Source of the DNA: Marinobacter sp. S6332
GTDB lineage: Bacteria; Pseudomonadota; Gammaproteobacteria; Pseudomonadales; Oleiphilaceae
Direction of reading: 5' to 3'
DNA length: 64,000 nt
NCBI RefSeq assembly: GCF_023016045.1
Contig: NZ_JALKAP010000004.1
Location: forward strand, 310,001-374,000
Below are positions 46,132 to 56,587 of this stretch, piece by piece. The notes under the pieces are model-generated. The model was given only the letters and a program-made list of their open reading frames with translations, made no database searches and was not told the origin of the DNA. The stretch's first letter is position 1. Each line of letters opens with the position of its first letter. The position numbers were made by a program, and so were the translations under genes.

Positions 46132-46797
46132 ATGTCTGAAGTAACTGCCAAACAGGTTCTTTTCGAACCCATATTCAGTAACAACCCGATCGGACTACAG
46201 ATCCTCGGTATCTGTTCTGCGCTGGCCGTAACCACCAGCATGAACGTCACCATTGTTATGTGTCTGTCGGTTATCGCGGTTACCGCGTTTTCCAACCTGG
46301 CTGTGTCGCTGGTTCGTACCCAGATTCCGGGCAGTATCCGAATCATTGTTCAAATGACCATTATTGCCTCGCTGGTTATTGTGGTTGACCAGATTCTCAA
46401 GGCCTACGCCTACGAGATCAGTAAGCAGCTATCGGTATTCGTTGGTCTGATTATTACCAACTGTATCGTTATGGGCCGCGCTGAAGGTTTTGCCATGAAA
46501 AATGGCCCTTGGCTGAGTTTCTTGGACGGCATCGGTAACGGCATGGGCTACTCAGTTATGCTGTTGTTTGTCGCATTTTTCCGGGAGCTGCTGGGTGCTG
46601 GTTCGCTGTTTGGCGTAACCCTGCTGACACCGGTTAACGAAGGCGGGTGGTACATTACCAACGGCCTGCTTCTGTTGCCGCCTAGCGCGTTCTTTATTAT
46701 TGGCTTGGCCATCTGGGGACTGCGTGCCTGGATGCCAGAACAAGTCGAAGAAGAGGACTACAAAATGTCCCGCCACACCCATAAGGAGGCCTTCTGA
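46132..46797 (+). CDS. nqrD: Na+-translocating NADH:quinone reductase subunit D
   Basis: A 221-residue, six-helix membrane protein of the NqrD/RnfE family ([20 protein letters not shown]). It forms a pseudo-symmetric pair with NqrE, with an iron-sulfur site between them. The stop overlaps the nqrE start (TGATG). Confidence 0.96.
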   Translation: MSEVTAKQVLFEPIFSNNPIGLQILGICSALAVTTSMNVTIVMCLSVIAVTAFSNLAVSLVRTQIPGSIRIIVQMTIIASLVIVVDQILKAYAYEISKQLSVFVGLIITNCIVMGRAEGFAMKNGPWLSFLDGIGNGMGYSVMLLFVAFFRELLGAGSLFGVTLLTPVNEGGWYITNGLLLLPPSAFFIIGLAIWGLRAWMPEQVEEEDYKMSRHTHKEAF

Positions 46798-47405
46798 TGG
46801 AGCACTATATCAGTCTGCTTCTCAAAGCAATTTTCATTGAGAACATGGCGCTCGCGTTCTTCTTGGGGATGTGTACGTTCCTCGCCATTTCCAAGAAGAT
46901 TGAAGCGGCTACTGGCCTTGGTATTGCAGTTGTGGTGGTTCTCACGCTGACTGTGCCGGTCAACAACCTGATCTACAACAACATCCTTCGTGAGGGTGCG
47001 TTGTCCTGGGCAGGCTTGCCGGATGTGGATCTGAGCTTCCTTGGGTTGATCACCTACATCGGTGTTATCGCGGCCATCGTTCAGATCATGGAGATGATAC
47101 TGGATAAATATATTCCGGCACTTTATTCCGCACTTGGCGTGTTTCTTCCATTGATTACAGTTAACTGCGCCATCATGGGTGCGGCACTGTTCATGGTTGA
47201 GCGTGATTACACCTTCGGTGAGAGTGTGGTCTATGGCTTTGGTGCTGGCGTGGGCTGGGCTTTGGCCATCGTTGCTCTGGCAGGTATCCGTGAAAAGCTG
47301 AAGTACAGCGACGTTCCTGACGGGCTTCGTGGTCTGGGCATCACCTTCATTACTGTTGGTTTGATGTCCCTTGGCTTTATGTCCTTCTCAGGGATTTCCC
47401 TGTAA
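46797..47405 (+). CDS. nqrE: Na+-translocating NADH:quinone reductase subunit E
   Basis: A 202-residue, six-helix membrane protein of the NqrE/RnfA family ([20 protein letters not shown] and [16 protein letters not shown]). It pairs with NqrD. Conserved Cys in the C-T-F and N-C-A motifs contribute to the intramembrane iron-sulfur centre. Confidence 0.96.
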   Translation: MEHYISLLLKAIFIENMALAFFLGMCTFLAISKKIEAATGLGIAVVVVLTLTVPVNNLIYNNILREGALSWAGLPDVDLSFLGLITYIGVIAAIVQIMEMILDKYIPALYSALGVFLPLITVNCAIMGAALFMVERDYTFGESVVYGFGAGVGWALAIVALAGIREKLKYSDVPDGLRGLGITFITVGLMSLGFMSFSGISL

Positions 47406-47442
47406 TTCACCCGGTGATTCGGTTTAACGAAAAGGCGAGACC

Positions 47443-48669
47443 ATGTATACAGAAATAATACTCGGCGTGGTCATGTTCACCGTTATCGTTCTGGCGCTTG
47501 TGGCGATCATCCTCGCGGCGAGATCCAAACTGGTAAGCACCGGTGATGTGACTATCGAAATCAATGACGACCCGGAACATACCGTGAAAACGGAAGCCGG
47601 TGGCAAACTACTGGGTACTTTAGCCGGTAGTGGTATCTTCCTATCGTCTGCCTGTGGCGGCGGCGGCACCTGCGCTCAGTGCAAATGTAAGGTGCTTGAT
47701 GGCGGTGGCGCCATGCTGGCGACAGAAAAGACGCACTTCACGAATCGTGAAGAGAAGGAAGGCTGGCGTTTGTCGTGTCAGGTTCCTGTTAAACAGGATA
47801 TGAAGATTGAAGTGCCGGAAGAGTTCTTCGGCGTGAAGAAGTGGGAATGTGAGGTTGTTTCCAACCACAACGTGGCTACCTTCATCAAAGAACTGGTACT
47901 CAAGCTGCCCGAAGGTGAGGAAGTTGACTTCCGCGCTGGCGGTTATGTTCAGCTGGAGTGTCCTCCCTACGAAATCAACTTCAAAGATTTTGATATCGAG
48001 AAGGACTTCCACGGCGACTGGGACAAGCTTGATATTTGGCGCTATAAGGCGATCAACAAGGAAGAAACCATTCGCGCTTACTCCATGGCGAACTACCCGG
48101 AAGAGAAGGGCGTTCTCAAGTTCAATATTCGTATTGCAACGCCGCCTCCGGGCACTGACCATCTGCCGGGCATCATGTCCAGCTACGTGTTCAACCTGAA
48201 GCCGGGCGATAAGGTTACGGTAATGGGGCCGTTTGGTGAGTTCTTCGCTAAGAAGACCGAAGCGGAAATGGTGTTTATCGGCGGTGGTGCCGGTATGGCG
48301 CCCATGCGTTCCCACATTTTCGACCAGCTCAAGCGCCTAAACTCCAAGCGTAAGATCAGCTTCTGGTACGGTGCACGAAGTGTCCGCGAGATGTTCTATG
48401 TGGAAGACTTCGACGGCCTTGCAGAAGAGAACGACAACTTCGAATGGCACGTCGCTCTTTCAGATGCGCAGCCAGAGGACAACTGGGAAGGCCCTACCGG
48501 CTTTATCCACAATGTGCTCTACGAGAACTACCTGAAAGATCATCCGGCCCCCGAAGACTGTGAGTACTATATGTGTGGGCCCCCAATCATGAACGCATCT
48601 GTTATCAAGATGCTGAAAGATATGGGTGTAGAAGACGAGAATATTATGTTGGATGACTTCGGAGGCTAA
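47443..48669 (+). CDS. nqrF: Na+-translocating NADH:quinone reductase subunit F
   Basis: A 408-residue protein with an N-terminal membrane helix. The 2Fe-2S ferredoxin domain carries [15 protein letters not shown] with a later Cys in LSCQV. An FAD domain ([12 protein letters not shown]) and an NADH domain ([19 protein letters not shown] and YMCGPPIMN) follow. It is the electron entry subunit. It is preceded by a 37-bp gap after nqrE. Confidence 0.97.
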   Translation: MYTEIILGVVMFTVIVLALVAIILAARSKLVSTGDVTIEINDDPEHTVKTEAGGKLLGTLAGSGIFLSSACGGGGTCAQCKCKVLDGGGAMLATEKTHFTNREEKEGWRLSCQVPVKQDMKIEVPEEFFGVKKWECEVVSNHNVATFIKELVLKLPEGEEVDFRAGGYVQLECPPYEINFKDFDIEKDFHGDWDKLDIWRYKAINKEETIRAYSMANYPEEKGVLKFNIRIATPPPGTDHLPGIMSSYVFNLKPGDKVTVMGPFGEFFAKKTEAEMVFIGGGAGMAPMRSHIFDQLKRLNSKRKISFWYGARSVREMFYVEDFDGLAEENDNFEWHVALSDAQPEDNWEGPTGFIHNVLYENYLKDHPAPEDCEYYMCGPPIMNASVIKMLKDMGVEDENIMLDDFGG

Positions 48670-48678
48670 GCCTTTTAA

Positions 48679-49731
48679 ATGACATCCCGCATATTTCAAC
48701 CCGCCAGGGTCACTTTTGCCAGCGTCTTCACGGCGCTGGTGTTGGTGACTCTGGCGGGTTGCTCGTTTCAGCCAGATGAACAAATCTGGGAGATCTCAGG
48801 GCCGGTGTTTGGCACCAGCTATCATATAAGTGTTGTGTTGCCTGAAGATCGCCAGCGACTTGAGGCGCTGGCTCAAGGCATCGAAGAGACACTGGACGGT
48901 GTTGATGCATCCATGTCGACATGGCGGAAAGACTCCGAGCTTTCAAAGCTCAATCGCCTTGAGGATCAGTCAGACTGGGTTCCGGTGTCGGAACCGCTCT
49001 ATGAAGTGCTCTCCAGGTCAGCCGAAATCTCTCGCCTAACGGAGGGCGCATTCGATGTAACTATAGGGCCGGTGGTCAATCTGTGGGGCTTTGGGCCGGA
49101 GGCTCGGCCGGAACAGGTTCCGTCGGACGATGACTTAGCCCAAGTACTGGCCTCAACCGGTTTTGAGCACCTCTCACTTCGGGCGCAACCGCCTGCTTTA
49201 AAAGCCTCCCAGCCTCAGTATATTGACTTGTCCGCCATCGCCAAAGGGTATGGTGTAGACGTAGTGGCACGCTATCTTGATAGTGAGGGCTTAAAAGCTT
49301 ACCTCGTGGAAATCGGCGGTGAGGTGCGCACGCAAGGAATAAAACCTGACGGCAGTGTATGGCGACTTGCCATCGAGCAGCCGTCTGAGGGCGGACAACA
49401 TGCAGTAAACCGTATTGTTAATCTGCCTTCCAAGGCGATGGCAACCTCTGGTGACTATCGTAACTATTACGAATCGGAAGGGCGTCGTTTCTCCCATACA
49501 ATAGACCCAGAAACTGGAAAACCGATTACGCACCATTTGGCATCTGTAACGGTTATCGCCGACGACAGCATGACTGCTGATGCGTTAGCTACTGGTTTCA
49601 CAGTAATGGGTTATGAGCGGGCATTTGGGCTTGCCACACGGGAGAATATTCCGGCCTATTTTATTATCCGGGCGGAAAACGGATTCGAGTCGCACCAGAC
49701 TCCGGCGTTTTCTTCCTACGTTACTCAGTAA
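48679..49731 (+). CDS. apbE: FMN transferase ApbE (flavinyltransferase) lipoprotein
   Basis: A 350-residue lipoprotein with lipobox TLAGC. It shows ApbE motifs GTSYHISV, STWRKDSELSKLNR, DLSAIAKGYGVD, VEIGGEVRTQG, and SHTIDPETGKPI. It attaches FMN from FAD to Thr of NqrB and NqrC in the periplasm. It is 9 bp after nqrF, as usual for nqr clusters. Confidence 0.96.
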   Translation: MTSRIFQPARVTFASVFTALVLVTLAGCSFQPDEQIWEISGPVFGTSYHISVVLPEDRQRLEALAQGIEETLDGVDASMSTWRKDSELSKLNRLEDQSDWVPVSEPLYEVLSRSAEISRLTEGAFDVTIGPVVNLWGFGPEARPEQVPSDDDLAQVLASTGFEHLSLRAQPPALKASQPQYIDLSAIAKGYGVDVVARYLDSEGLKAYLVEIGGEVRTQGIKPDGSVWRLAIEQPSEGGQHAVNRIVNLPSKAMATSGDYRNYYESEGRRFSHTIDPETGKPITHHLASVTVIADDSMTADALATGFTVMGYERAFGLATRENIPAYFIIRAENGFESHQTPAFSSYVTQ

Positions 49732-49743
49732 GGGGAGGGCAAT

Positions 49744-49995
49744 ATGGGTACCTTTCTTCTGGTTTTATTGATCGTGGTTCTTCTGGTTGCTGGCATGTCT
49801 GTTGGTGTGATTTTTGGGCGAAAGCCCATCAGTGGCACCTGTGGTGGTATTGGTGCTCTGGGCATCAGCTCTTCCTGCGACATTTGTGGTGGCAACACCC
49901 AGAAGTGTGAAGAAGAAAACCAGCGCGTGGCCTCGGAAGCCGCAGCGCCTGAAGATTTAGCCTATGATGCAACCAAGGCTGGTCGTAAGCGGTAA
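49744..49995 (+). CDS. nqrM: NQR maturation factor NqrM
   Basis: An 83-residue protein with an N-terminal membrane helix and four Cys (33, 45, 48 and 55) in CGGIGALGISSSCDICGG and a later CEEEN. NqrM is thought to deliver iron to the intramembrane Cys4 site of NqrD/E. It is directly after apbE. Confidence 0.93.
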   Translation: MGTFLLVLLIVVLLVAGMSVGVIFGRKPISGTCGGIGALGISSSCDICGGNTQKCEEENQRVASEAAAPEDLAYDATKAGRKR

Positions 49996-50060
49996 AACGC
50001 TAGCAGATTTCAAATAATCACAATTACTTTTCACGACGTAGATAAGGAGTCACTGCGCGC

Positions 50061-51452
50061 ATGGCAGAATATCATTACGACGTCGTCGTTATCGGTGCTG
50101 GACCTTCTGGTGAGGGTGCGGCAATGAATGCGACAAAGCACGGCAAGCGTGTTGCTATTGTTGAAGACAAACCCACGGTAGGGGGCAATTGCACCCATTG
50201 GGGAACGATTCCTTCCAAGGCTTTGCGTCACTCGGTTAAGCAAATCATAACTTTTAACACCAACCAGATGTTCCGGGATATTGGTGAGCCCCGCTGGTTC
50301 TCGTTTCCCCGAGTCTTGCAAAGTGCTCAGAAGGTTATAGGCAAACAGGTAAAGCTGAGAACCCAGTTTTACTCCCGTAACCGTGTTGACCTGATCAACG
50401 GGCGGGCCTCGTTTCTTGACCAGAATCGACTTGAAGTCCGCGGGAACAAGGCTGTAGAGACCCTGCATTTCAAACAGGCCGTCATCGCTACCGGCTCACG
50501 CCCGTATCTACCGCCTGATTTGGATTTCCGTCATCACAGGATTTACAACTCAGACACCATTCTCAACCTTTCCCATACACCGCGCACCCTGATCATCTAT
50601 GGCGCAGGGGTTATTGGTTCGGAATATGCGTCTATTTTTGCAGGTCTTGGTGTGAAAGTAGACCTTATCAACCCGGGCAGTCGCCTGCTGTCCTTCCTTG
50701 ACGATGAAATCTCTGATGCACTGAGCTACCACCTACGCAATAACGGTGTGCTAGTGCGCCATAACGAAGAATACGAGTCTGTGGATGGCGACGACCATGG
50801 TGTGGTGCTGTCGCTGAAGTCAGGCAAGAAGATTCGTGCAGATGCGTTTCTCTGGTGTAATGGCCGAAGTGGTAACACAGATAGCCTAGGGCTTGAGAAT
50901 GTTGGCTTAACGCCCAACGGGCGTGGCCAGCTTTCAGTAGATGAGCATTACCGCACCGAGATAGAGAACATCTATGCAGCCGGGGATGTTATCGGGTGGC
51001 CAAGCTTGGCAAGTGCCGCTTACGATCAGGGGCGCTCCGCCTCTTCAGATATCGTTGATGATGACTACTTCCGTTTCGTCACAGATGTGCCTACGGGTAT
51101 CTATACGATTCCGGAGATCAGCTCCGTTGGTAAAACCGAGCGTGAGCTGACGGAAGCCAAAGTGCCCTATGAAGTTGGTCAGGCCTTTTTCAAGGATCTT
51201 GCCCGGGCACAGATTACCGGCGAAGCAGTGGGTATGCTGAAAATCCTGTTCCACCGGGAGACCAGAGCCATTCTGGGGATTCACTGTTTTGGTGACCAGG
51301 CTGCAGAAATCGTCCATATCGGTCAGGCGATTATGAATCAGGAAGGTGAGGCTAACTCACTGAACTACTTTATCAATACTACGTTCAACTACCCGACTAT
51401 GGCTGAAGCTTATCGGGTAGCTGCATTAAATGGCCTGAACCGGATCTTCTAA
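50061..51452 (+). CDS. sthA: Soluble pyridine nucleotide transhydrogenase SthA
   Basis: A 463-residue flavoprotein. FAD motif [15 protein letters not shown] and NAD motif [20 protein letters not shown] are clear. The region equivalent to the disulfide of related reductases reads [17 protein letters not shown], with only one Cys, as expected for transhydrogenases rather than lipoamide dehydrogenases. It equilibrates NADPH with NAD+. It sits just after the nqr cluster, in the same order as in Pseudomonas. Confidence 0.93.
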   Translation: MAEYHYDVVVIGAGPSGEGAAMNATKHGKRVAIVEDKPTVGGNCTHWGTIPSKALRHSVKQIITFNTNQMFRDIGEPRWFSFPRVLQSAQKVIGKQVKLRTQFYSRNRVDLINGRASFLDQNRLEVRGNKAVETLHFKQAVIATGSRPYLPPDLDFRHHRIYNSDTILNLSHTPRTLIIYGAGVIGSEYASIFAGLGVKVDLINPGSRLLSFLDDEISDALSYHLRNNGVLVRHNEEYESVDGDDHGVVLSLKSGKKIRADAFLWCNGRSGNTDSLGLENVGLTPNGRGQLSVDEHYRTEIENIYAAGDVIGWPSLASAAYDQGRSASSDIVDDDYFRFVTDVPTGIYTIPEISSVGKTERELTEAKVPYEVGQAFFKDLARAQITGEAVGMLKILFHRETRAILGIHCFGDQAAEIVHIGQAIMNQEGEANSLNYFINTTFNYPTMAEAYRVAALNGLNRIF

Positions 51453-51464
51453 TCTGTTCAGTGC

Positions 51465-52256
51465 TCAGCTGGCGGGCAATTTTTCATTGCCCGCCGCCAT
51501 TTCATTTCGATCGGGCAGTGCCAGAGCCGTGCGTGCACGGTTGTCGAAGAACATGCGTGTACTTGTGGGATAGTCTGTAATAACGCTGTCTACGCCCATA
51601 GCTTCTAGCCGAAGCATGTCTTGAATGCGGTTAACCGTCCAACAGGAAACGTGCATTTCCCTGCGCCGAGCGTTTTCTACAAGTTCTGGTGAGCACAGTT
51701 TCCAGTTAATGCAAAGGTATTCACATCCTAGCCTTGCTGCCTGCCCAATCGGCCTCGGGAAGCGTCTTTCTGCTACCAGCCCGGTACGAATACGTTTATT
51801 TCTTCTGCGAATTTCTTTCAAAAACCATGTGTCTGAGGAAGTAATTGCCGCCGTTTGATAGAGGTCCCGATGTTGGATAATTTCCGTTAGCCGGTTGCAG
51901 AGGATATTCAGTCTAGCGCGGGAGTCTTTTTTTACCTCAAGCTGGAAATGTTCAATATCGTTGAACTGATCCAGCAAATCCTCAAGCGACGGAATTCCTG
52001 CTCTTTCTGGCCAAGGACTTGTGTTTTTACGGGCGTCCATTGCAGCAAGCTCTGCGGCGGTGTAATTGCTTACCTCGCCTTTTTGGCCGGTAGTGCGGTC
52101 GGTTGTAAGGTCGTGCACCAGAACCGGTTTGCCATCTTTTGATAGCACCAGATCCAGCTCGAAATGCCTAACGCCCTGCCGGTAAGCGTGTTTAAATCCG
52201 GGTAGGGTATTTTCGGGGGCTTCACCTTTAGCCCCCCGGTGTCCGTAGACAATCAT
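51465..52256 (-). CDS. ugpQ: Glycerophosphodiester phosphodiesterase
   Basis: A 263-residue cytosolic GDPD. Catalytic motifs are YGHRGAKGEAPENTLPGF and ELDLVLSKDGKPVLVHD. There is no signal peptide, so it resembles UgpQ rather than periplasmic GlpQ. It releases glycerol-3-phosphate from glycerophosphodiesters. Its start overlaps the DAHP synthase stop by 4 bp (ATGA). Confidence 0.9.
   Translation of the reverse strand: MIVYGHRGAKGEAPENTLPGFKHAYRQGVRHFELDLVLSKDGKPVLVHDLTTDRTTGQKGEVSNYTAAELAAMDARKNTSPWPERAGIPSLEDLLDQFNDIEHFQLEVKKDSRARLNILCNRLTEIIQHRDLYQTAAITSSDTWFLKEIRRRNKRIRTGLVAERRFPRPIGQAARLGCEYLCINWKLCSPELVENARRREMHVSCWTVNRIQDMLRLEAMGVDSVITDYPTSTRMFFDNRARTALALPDRNEMAAGNEKLPAS
51471..51495. 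terminator. Hairpin within the end of ugpQ, 18 bp after the sthA stop
   Basis: A perfect 10-bp stem, GGCGGGCAAT (51471-51480) with ATTGCCCGCC (51486-51495), has a 5-nt loop. It may end sthA transcription, although it lies in the 3' coding end of convergent ugpQ and lacks a T-tract after the stem. Confidence 0.45.
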
Positions 52257-53380
52257 TCCGGTGTTTCACCTTTTAAGCGTTGGTAAATGGCCTGACGTTT
52301 TTTCCAAGTGTCGTGACACAACTGAATATCTTCCAGATAGGCCGGGAGTTCGTTCATCAGCAGCGCCTGAGGCCCGTCTACCAGTGCTTTTTCAGGTTTA
52401 GGGTGGAAGTCCACCAGCACCATGTTCGCCCCTGCAATCACGCCTTGTGCCGTTGCGTGCATCACGTCGAGAATGCCATCGGGGGATTTTTCACGGGTGC
52501 CAACAGAGTGCGACGGGTCTACACAGACAGGCATGCGCGTCAGCCTCTTAACAGCGGGCACGTGAGCAAAGTCCACCATGTTACGGTGTGGCTGGCCAGC
52601 TTCGGTTTTCATGCCGCGTAAGCAGAAAATAACGTTTGCATTGCCTTCACTGGCCAGATATTCCGCGGCATTCAGGGATTCGTTTAGAGTAATGCCAAAC
52701 CCGCGCTTGAGTAGAACGGGATAGGTGCTCTGACGGCCAATGGCTTTCAACAGTTCAAAGTTCTGGGTGTTGCGGGTACCCACCTGAAGCATGACGCCTG
52801 TCGGCCGCCCAAGCTTTTCTAAACAGGTATCAATTTCTTCAATGTGGCTTTCATGGGTGATTTCCATGGCCACTACTTTGATGCCGTGTTTACCTGCTTT
52901 TTCAAATACCCAGGGTAGACAGCCTTTACCATGACCCTGAAACGAGTAAGGGTTGGTGCGGGGCTTGTAGGCGCCCATGCGGGTGCATACCTGACCGTTC
53001 TGCTCCAACGCCTTCAGCATCATTTCTACATGCTCTGGTATATCGACGGCACAGAGCCCTGCAAAAATATTGAGGTTGGATTGATTGAAATCCACCCCGT
53101 TATAGCTGAAGCCGGTTTGCCGATTATCATCCCGGTGGCGGCCAAGAATCCGATAGTCGTCGGATATGCGAATGGCCCGCTCGACCGCGGGTAGGGCTTC
53201 AATTTCTTCTTTGTCTAGAGGCTTTGTGTCGCCCAGTAGATATATTTCGGTCAGCCGTTGGCTGACTCCCTGAATTTCGTGGACGCGTACAGTTACGCCG
53301 GACAGGTTTTCCAGATAATGCATTGTCTGGCGATAGGCTTCGCTGTCGAGCGGTGTATTGGGGTGAAGAATAGCTAGCAT
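52253..53380 (-). CDS. 3-deoxy-7-phosphoheptulonate synthase, type I-beta
   Basis: A 375-residue protein. An N-terminal ferredoxin-like domain precedes a DAHP synthase barrel of the I-beta/KDO8P-synthase-like group, with the motif RMGAYKPRTNPYSFQGHG. LQVGTRNTQNFELLK, PVLLKRGFG and PVCVDPSHSVG follow. It condenses PEP and erythrose-4-phosphate, the first shikimate step. Phe/Tyr-sensitive AroF/G are a different (alpha) subtype. It overlaps ugpQ by 4 bp, an unusual partner. Confidence 0.9.
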   Translation of the reverse strand: MLAILHPNTPLDSEAYRQTMHYLENLSGVTVRVHEIQGVSQRLTEIYLLGDTKPLDKEEIEALPAVERAIRISDDYRILGRHRDDNRQTGFSYNGVDFNQSNLNIFAGLCAVDIPEHVEMMLKALEQNGQVCTRMGAYKPRTNPYSFQGHGKGCLPWVFEKAGKHGIKVVAMEITHESHIEEIDTCLEKLGRPTGVMLQVGTRNTQNFELLKAIGRQSTYPVLLKRGFGITLNESLNAAEYLASEGNANVIFCLRGMKTEAGQPHRNMVDFAHVPAVKRLTRMPVCVDPSHSVGTREKSPDGILDVMHATAQGVIAGANMVLVDFHPKPEKALVDGPQALLMNELPAYLEDIQLCHDTWKKRQAIYQRLKGETPE

Positions 53381-53389
53381 GCGATCTCC

Positions 53390-53854
53390 TTAATGATCTA
53401 AAGACTCAGAGCGGGCGCTCTCAGCCTTGTGCCGTGCCTGCATGAATTCCCTGTGGTTAAGGTGCAATAAATCAGCAATACGGCGAATTAGGTGTTCTTC
53501 GTATTTGTCGATGCGATCATCTGCCAGAGCAACGTGCCAGATGCTTTCCAGTAGTGCCTGCTTACCGTCTTGATCCAGTGCATCGTTTATTTGCCCGGTA
53601 AACTCATAAAGTGAAGTGGCATCCTCGGCCTGACTTAACGCAGTGGCTAGTATTTCTTCCGCTTCTTCACGAGTTATCTGATGGGCTTTGACGGCGCAAT
53701 CCACGATAACTTGTAGCTCGCGCTTATCCTGATCACTGTCTACTCGTGAAAGCTGAACCATCAAAGCAGTGGCTGCGATCGCAAGCTGGTGGTCATCGGG
53801 TTTATGATGCTCCGTTTCCGGCGCACTAAACAGTTTTTTCAGGCTCTCAATCAT
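53390..53854 (-). CDS. TerB-family tellurite-resistance-like protein
   Basis: About 154 residues from the ATG at 53854; a GTG at 53863 is also in frame. It is an all-helical TerB-like domain with the acidic metal-binding segments VDSDQDKREL and LADDRIDKYEEHLIR. TerB-like proteins bind divalent metals; a direct role in tellurite resistance is not implied. It lies 9 bp upstream of the DAHP synthase gene on the same strand. Confidence 0.82.
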   Translation of the reverse strand: MIESLKKLFSAPETEHHKPDDHQLAIAATALMVQLSRVDSDQDKRELQVIVDCAVKAHQITREEAEEILATALSQAEDATSLYEFTGQINDALDQDGKQALLESIWHVALADDRIDKYEEHLIRRIADLLHLNHREFMQARHKAESARSESLDH

Positions 53855-53918
53855 AATCTGCACGGCTATTTAGGTGGATTAAGGGTGCTCCGAGATCGGG
53901 CCAAACGAATATTGCTAG

Positions 53919-54887
53919 TCAGGCAGCTTTGTTGGCCAATTGGCGAACCCGGTTTTCCAATTCAATCTGGTCGGAAGTAAAGCGGCGAATGCCGTCTGCA
54001 AGCTTTTCGGTGGCCATAGCATCTTCGTTGGATTCCCAACGGAAGCGCTTTTCATCCAGAATTCCAAAGCCATCGGTTGAAGAGGCACCGGTAGCTGTCA
54101 GCTGTTGCGCCAGCTTGCCGTTGTCGTCTTTCAGCTCCTGTAGCAATGCAGGGCTTATTGTAAGCCGGTCGCAGCCCGCCAGCATTTCGATCTCGCCGAT
54201 ATTGCGAAAGCTAGCGCCCATAACCACAGTGCTGAAGCCATTTGCTTTGTAGTAGTTGTAGATTCGCGCCACCGATAGTACGCCGGGATCTTCTGCAGCA
54301 GGGAAGTGGTCGCGGCCGCTATTGGCAATATGCCAGTCCAGAATGCGTCCCACGAAAGGTGAAATCAAAAAAGCGCCAGCTTGGGCGCAGGCAGCGGCCT
54401 GAACAAAAGAGAACAGAAGTGTGAGATTGCAACGTATGCCTTCCTGCTCAAGTATTTCCGCAGCGCGAATACCTTCCCAAGTAGATGCAATCTTGATGAG
54501 GACCCGACTGGTATCCACGCCCTGCTGGTCATACAGTTCGATCAGGCGGCGTGCCCGCTTGAGTGTGGCCTCGGTATCAAAAGATAAACGCGCATCCACT
54601 TCGGTAGACACCACACCGGGTATCAGGCTGAGTATTTCCTGACCCGCCAGAACGGCAAGCATATCCGTGGCTAAGGTTAGTTGCTCTGAGTCTGAGCCAC
54701 CCTGTTTACGTGCCATAGCAACGGCTTTTTCAAGCATGGGCCTATAGGCATCAGATGCAGCTGCCTTCAATAAGAGCGATGGATTTGTGGTGGCATCCTC
54801 AGGGCGCCATTGCGCAATAGCATCGATATCGCCGGTATCTGCCACTACGGTGGTCATGGTTTTCAGTTGGTCGAGCTTGTTGGTCAT
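53919..54887 (-). CDS. tal: Transaldolase
   Basis: A 322-residue TalB-type transaldolase from ATG 54887 ([18 protein letters not shown]). The Schiff-base Lys is in [16 protein letters not shown], and [13 protein letters not shown] is at the N-terminus. It moves a dihydroxyacetone unit between sugar phosphates in the pentose pathway and supplies erythrose-4-phosphate, the co-substrate of the DAHP synthase encoded downstream. Confidence 0.94.
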   Translation of the reverse strand: MTNKLDQLKTMTTVVADTGDIDAIAQWRPEDATTNPSLLLKAAASDAYRPMLEKAVAMARKQGGSDSEQLTLATDMLAVLAGQEILSLIPGVVSTEVDARLSFDTEATLKRARRLIELYDQQGVDTSRVLIKIASTWEGIRAAEILEQEGIRCNLTLLFSFVQAAACAQAGAFLISPFVGRILDWHIANSGRDHFPAAEDPGVLSVARIYNYYKANGFSTVVMGASFRNIGEIEMLAGCDRLTISPALLQELKDDNGKLAQQLTATGASSTDGFGILDEKRFRWESNEDAMATEKLADGIRRFTSDQIELENRVRQLANKAA

Positions 54888-55015
54888 TCGTATAGTCGTC
54901 CCGATTGATATTTTTATCAGCACATCCGACTCCCGGATGCGGGTTGTGCTTCTACAATAACGGGCTGTAAAGGCAGGAACAAGACAGCAAAACGTTAGGT
55001 TCTGGCAATACAACG

Positions 55016-56098
55016 TTAAGGCTGTGACACGGCACTCGTTGCGGCTTCCGTTTGTGCAGGCTCTTCTGGCTCTTGAACCTTCTCCAATGCCGTCTGAATC
55101 ACTTCCAAGCCCGCACCGGGTTTATGAGCATTTTCACTAATGTGGCGGCGAAATTGGCGACCGCCGGGCATTCCGTGGAAAAGCCCAAGTAAGTGCCTAG
55201 AAATGTGGCCTAAGAAAACACCGCGCTCCAACTCACTTTGAATAAACGGATACATCGACCTGAGTGCTTCGTGGCGCGAAGCAACAGGGGGCTCGCTACC
55301 AAAGAATTCTGAATCTACGCCAGCCAGTAGCCAAGGGTTGTGATACGCCTCGCGGCCCAGCATTACACCATCTGTATGTTCCAGATGTTGGTGGCATTCT
55401 TCGAAGGTTTTGATGCCGCCGTTGATAATGATTTCAAGGTGCGGGTACGCCTGTTTCAGTCGGTAAACCCAGTCGTATTTCAGAGGCGGAACATCACGAT
55501 TTTCCTTCGGGCTTAGCCCCTCAAGAATAGCGATGCGTGCGTGCACTATAAAGGTGCGACAGCCTGCAGCGGCGACCTTCTCAATAAATTCGCAAAGCTC
55601 GTCCCAGGACTCGCGGCCATTAATGCCAATACGGTGCTTGACTGTAACCGGTAGACGAGTAGCTTCAATCATCGCCTGAACGCCTTCGGCTACCTTATCC
55701 GGGTGCCCCATCAAGCAGGCGCCAATCATGTTGTTCTGAACGCGATCACTAGGGCAGCCAACGTTCAGATTTACTTCGCTAAAACCAAACTCTTGGGCAA
55801 GCCGCGCACAGTGAGCCAGCTCGCGTGCATCACTGCCACCTAGCTGAAGCGCCAACGGGTATTCAGTAGGGTCATGGCGTAAAAACCGCTCAGTATCGCC
55901 GTGAATCAAGGCGCCTGTGGTGACCATCTCGGTGTAAAGTAGGGTGTGTCGGCTAAGCAGGCGAGCAAGATACCTGTAATGCGGGGTGGTCCAATCCATC
56001 ATCGGCGCGACGCAAAAGCGGCGGGATGGCTCAAGCCCAGTGTTTTCAAGGGTTGAGGGGTGGTTTTGGCCGTTTTCTGAAGCTGTGTTTTTGATCAT
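55016..56098 (-). CDS. dusA: tRNA-dihydrouridine(20/20a) synthase DusA
   Basis: A 360-residue FMN enzyme. The FMN-binding barrel starts at [12 protein letters not shown], and the catalytic Cys lies in [34 protein letters not shown] and KPGAGLEV are typical. It reduces U20/U20a in tRNA D-loops. The first 27 or so residues before the core are unusual in sequence and may have been rewritten by an island inserted at the 5' end, since dusA integrases target this part of the gene. Confidence 0.93.
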   Translation of the reverse strand: MIKNTASENGQNHPSTLENTGLEPSRRFCVAPMMDWTTPHYRYLARLLSRHTLLYTEMVTTGALIHGDTERFLRHDPTEYPLALQLGGSDARELAHCARLAQEFGFSEVNLNVGCPSDRVQNNMIGACLMGHPDKVAEGVQAMIEATRLPVTVKHRIGINGRESWDELCEFIEKVAAAGCRTFIVHARIAILEGLSPKENRDVPPLKYDWVYRLKQAYPHLEIIINGGIKTFEECHQHLEHTDGVMLGREAYHNPWLLAGVDSEFFGSEPPVASRHEALRSMYPFIQSELERGVFLGHISRHLLGLFHGMPGGRQFRRHISENAHKPGAGLEVIQTALEKVQEPEEPAQTEAATSAVSQP

Positions 56099-56131
56099 TT
56101 GTTGCTCAATTCTGCCCGTTTTTAGGGTCTC

Positions 56132-56170
56132 GGTGCTACAAAAGTGCTACAGACTCGGGCTTGTAGCACC
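56132..56170. repeat. Inverted and direct GTGCTACA repeats next to dusA
   Basis: GGTGCTACAA (56132-56141) and TTGTAGCACC (56161-56170) are a perfect 10-bp inverted repeat. A second direct copy of GTGCTACA lies at 56144-56151, 11 bp (one helical turn) from the first. Short phased repeats like this are typical of tyrosine-integrase arm sites. The function is inferred from proximity to dusA and the integrase remnant. Confidence 0.5.
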
Positions 56171-56392
56171 CAAATCTGGCCCCGTGTCTGGCCAGCCTCC
56201 AAAAGAAAGTTTGCGGCCTGAACGCTTCGTTCGAACGGGTCTTTCGAATCCCCAATTCTATCAGGAAAACGGTTTAGCCGGTGTACTGGGTTGGTACCCC
56301 CCCTATGAGTATTAGCCGATGGGCTCCTGATGTCGTCGAAAAAGTACGTTTCCCGTCACAAATGCCGGTTTTCGGCAGATATCCTTTAGTTA

Positions 56393-56578
56393 GGAACAGG
56401 CCGTTGCGCCAGAAAGCGCGCAGATGGCAGCAAAGCCTATCGTGCTGACGTGAGGGTCAAGCGTGATGGCAAAACTGTGTATCAGGAGAGTCGCACATTT
56501 GATCGAAAAGCCTTGGCCAAAGACTGGAATAGTCGTCGGGAGCTTGAACGTATAAAACGTCCTCTTCCTGCGGGTTAA
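56393..56578 (+). pseudogene. Remnant of a tyrosine integrase N-terminus
   Basis: The frame reads GTGRCARKRADGSKAYRADV, then RVKRDGKTVYQESRTFDRKA, then LAKDWNSRRELERIKRPLPAG and a stop. This is the N-terminal arm-binding (AP2-like) domain of phage and island integrases. There is no ATG: an in-frame TAG (56387) and TTA GGA precede it, where MGT- would be expected. The core-binding and catalytic domains are absent. It lies 295 bp from the 5' end of dusA. Confidence 0.72.
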
Positions 56579-56587
56579 GAAACTCCA

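Noticed and set aside
47641..48315. A 224-codon minus-strand open frame in nqrF
   Set aside because: Antisense to a well-defined NqrF with ferredoxin and reductase motifs.
56235..56260. A tRNA T-arm-like string (TTTCGAATCCCC)
   Set aside because: The flanking bases do not form the T stem and no other tRNA arms can be drawn around it.
55986..56315. A 109-codon plus-strand open frame spanning the dusA start and the adjacent gap
   Set aside because: Half of it is antisense to dusA and the rest crosses the repeat region; no ribosome site or known motif.
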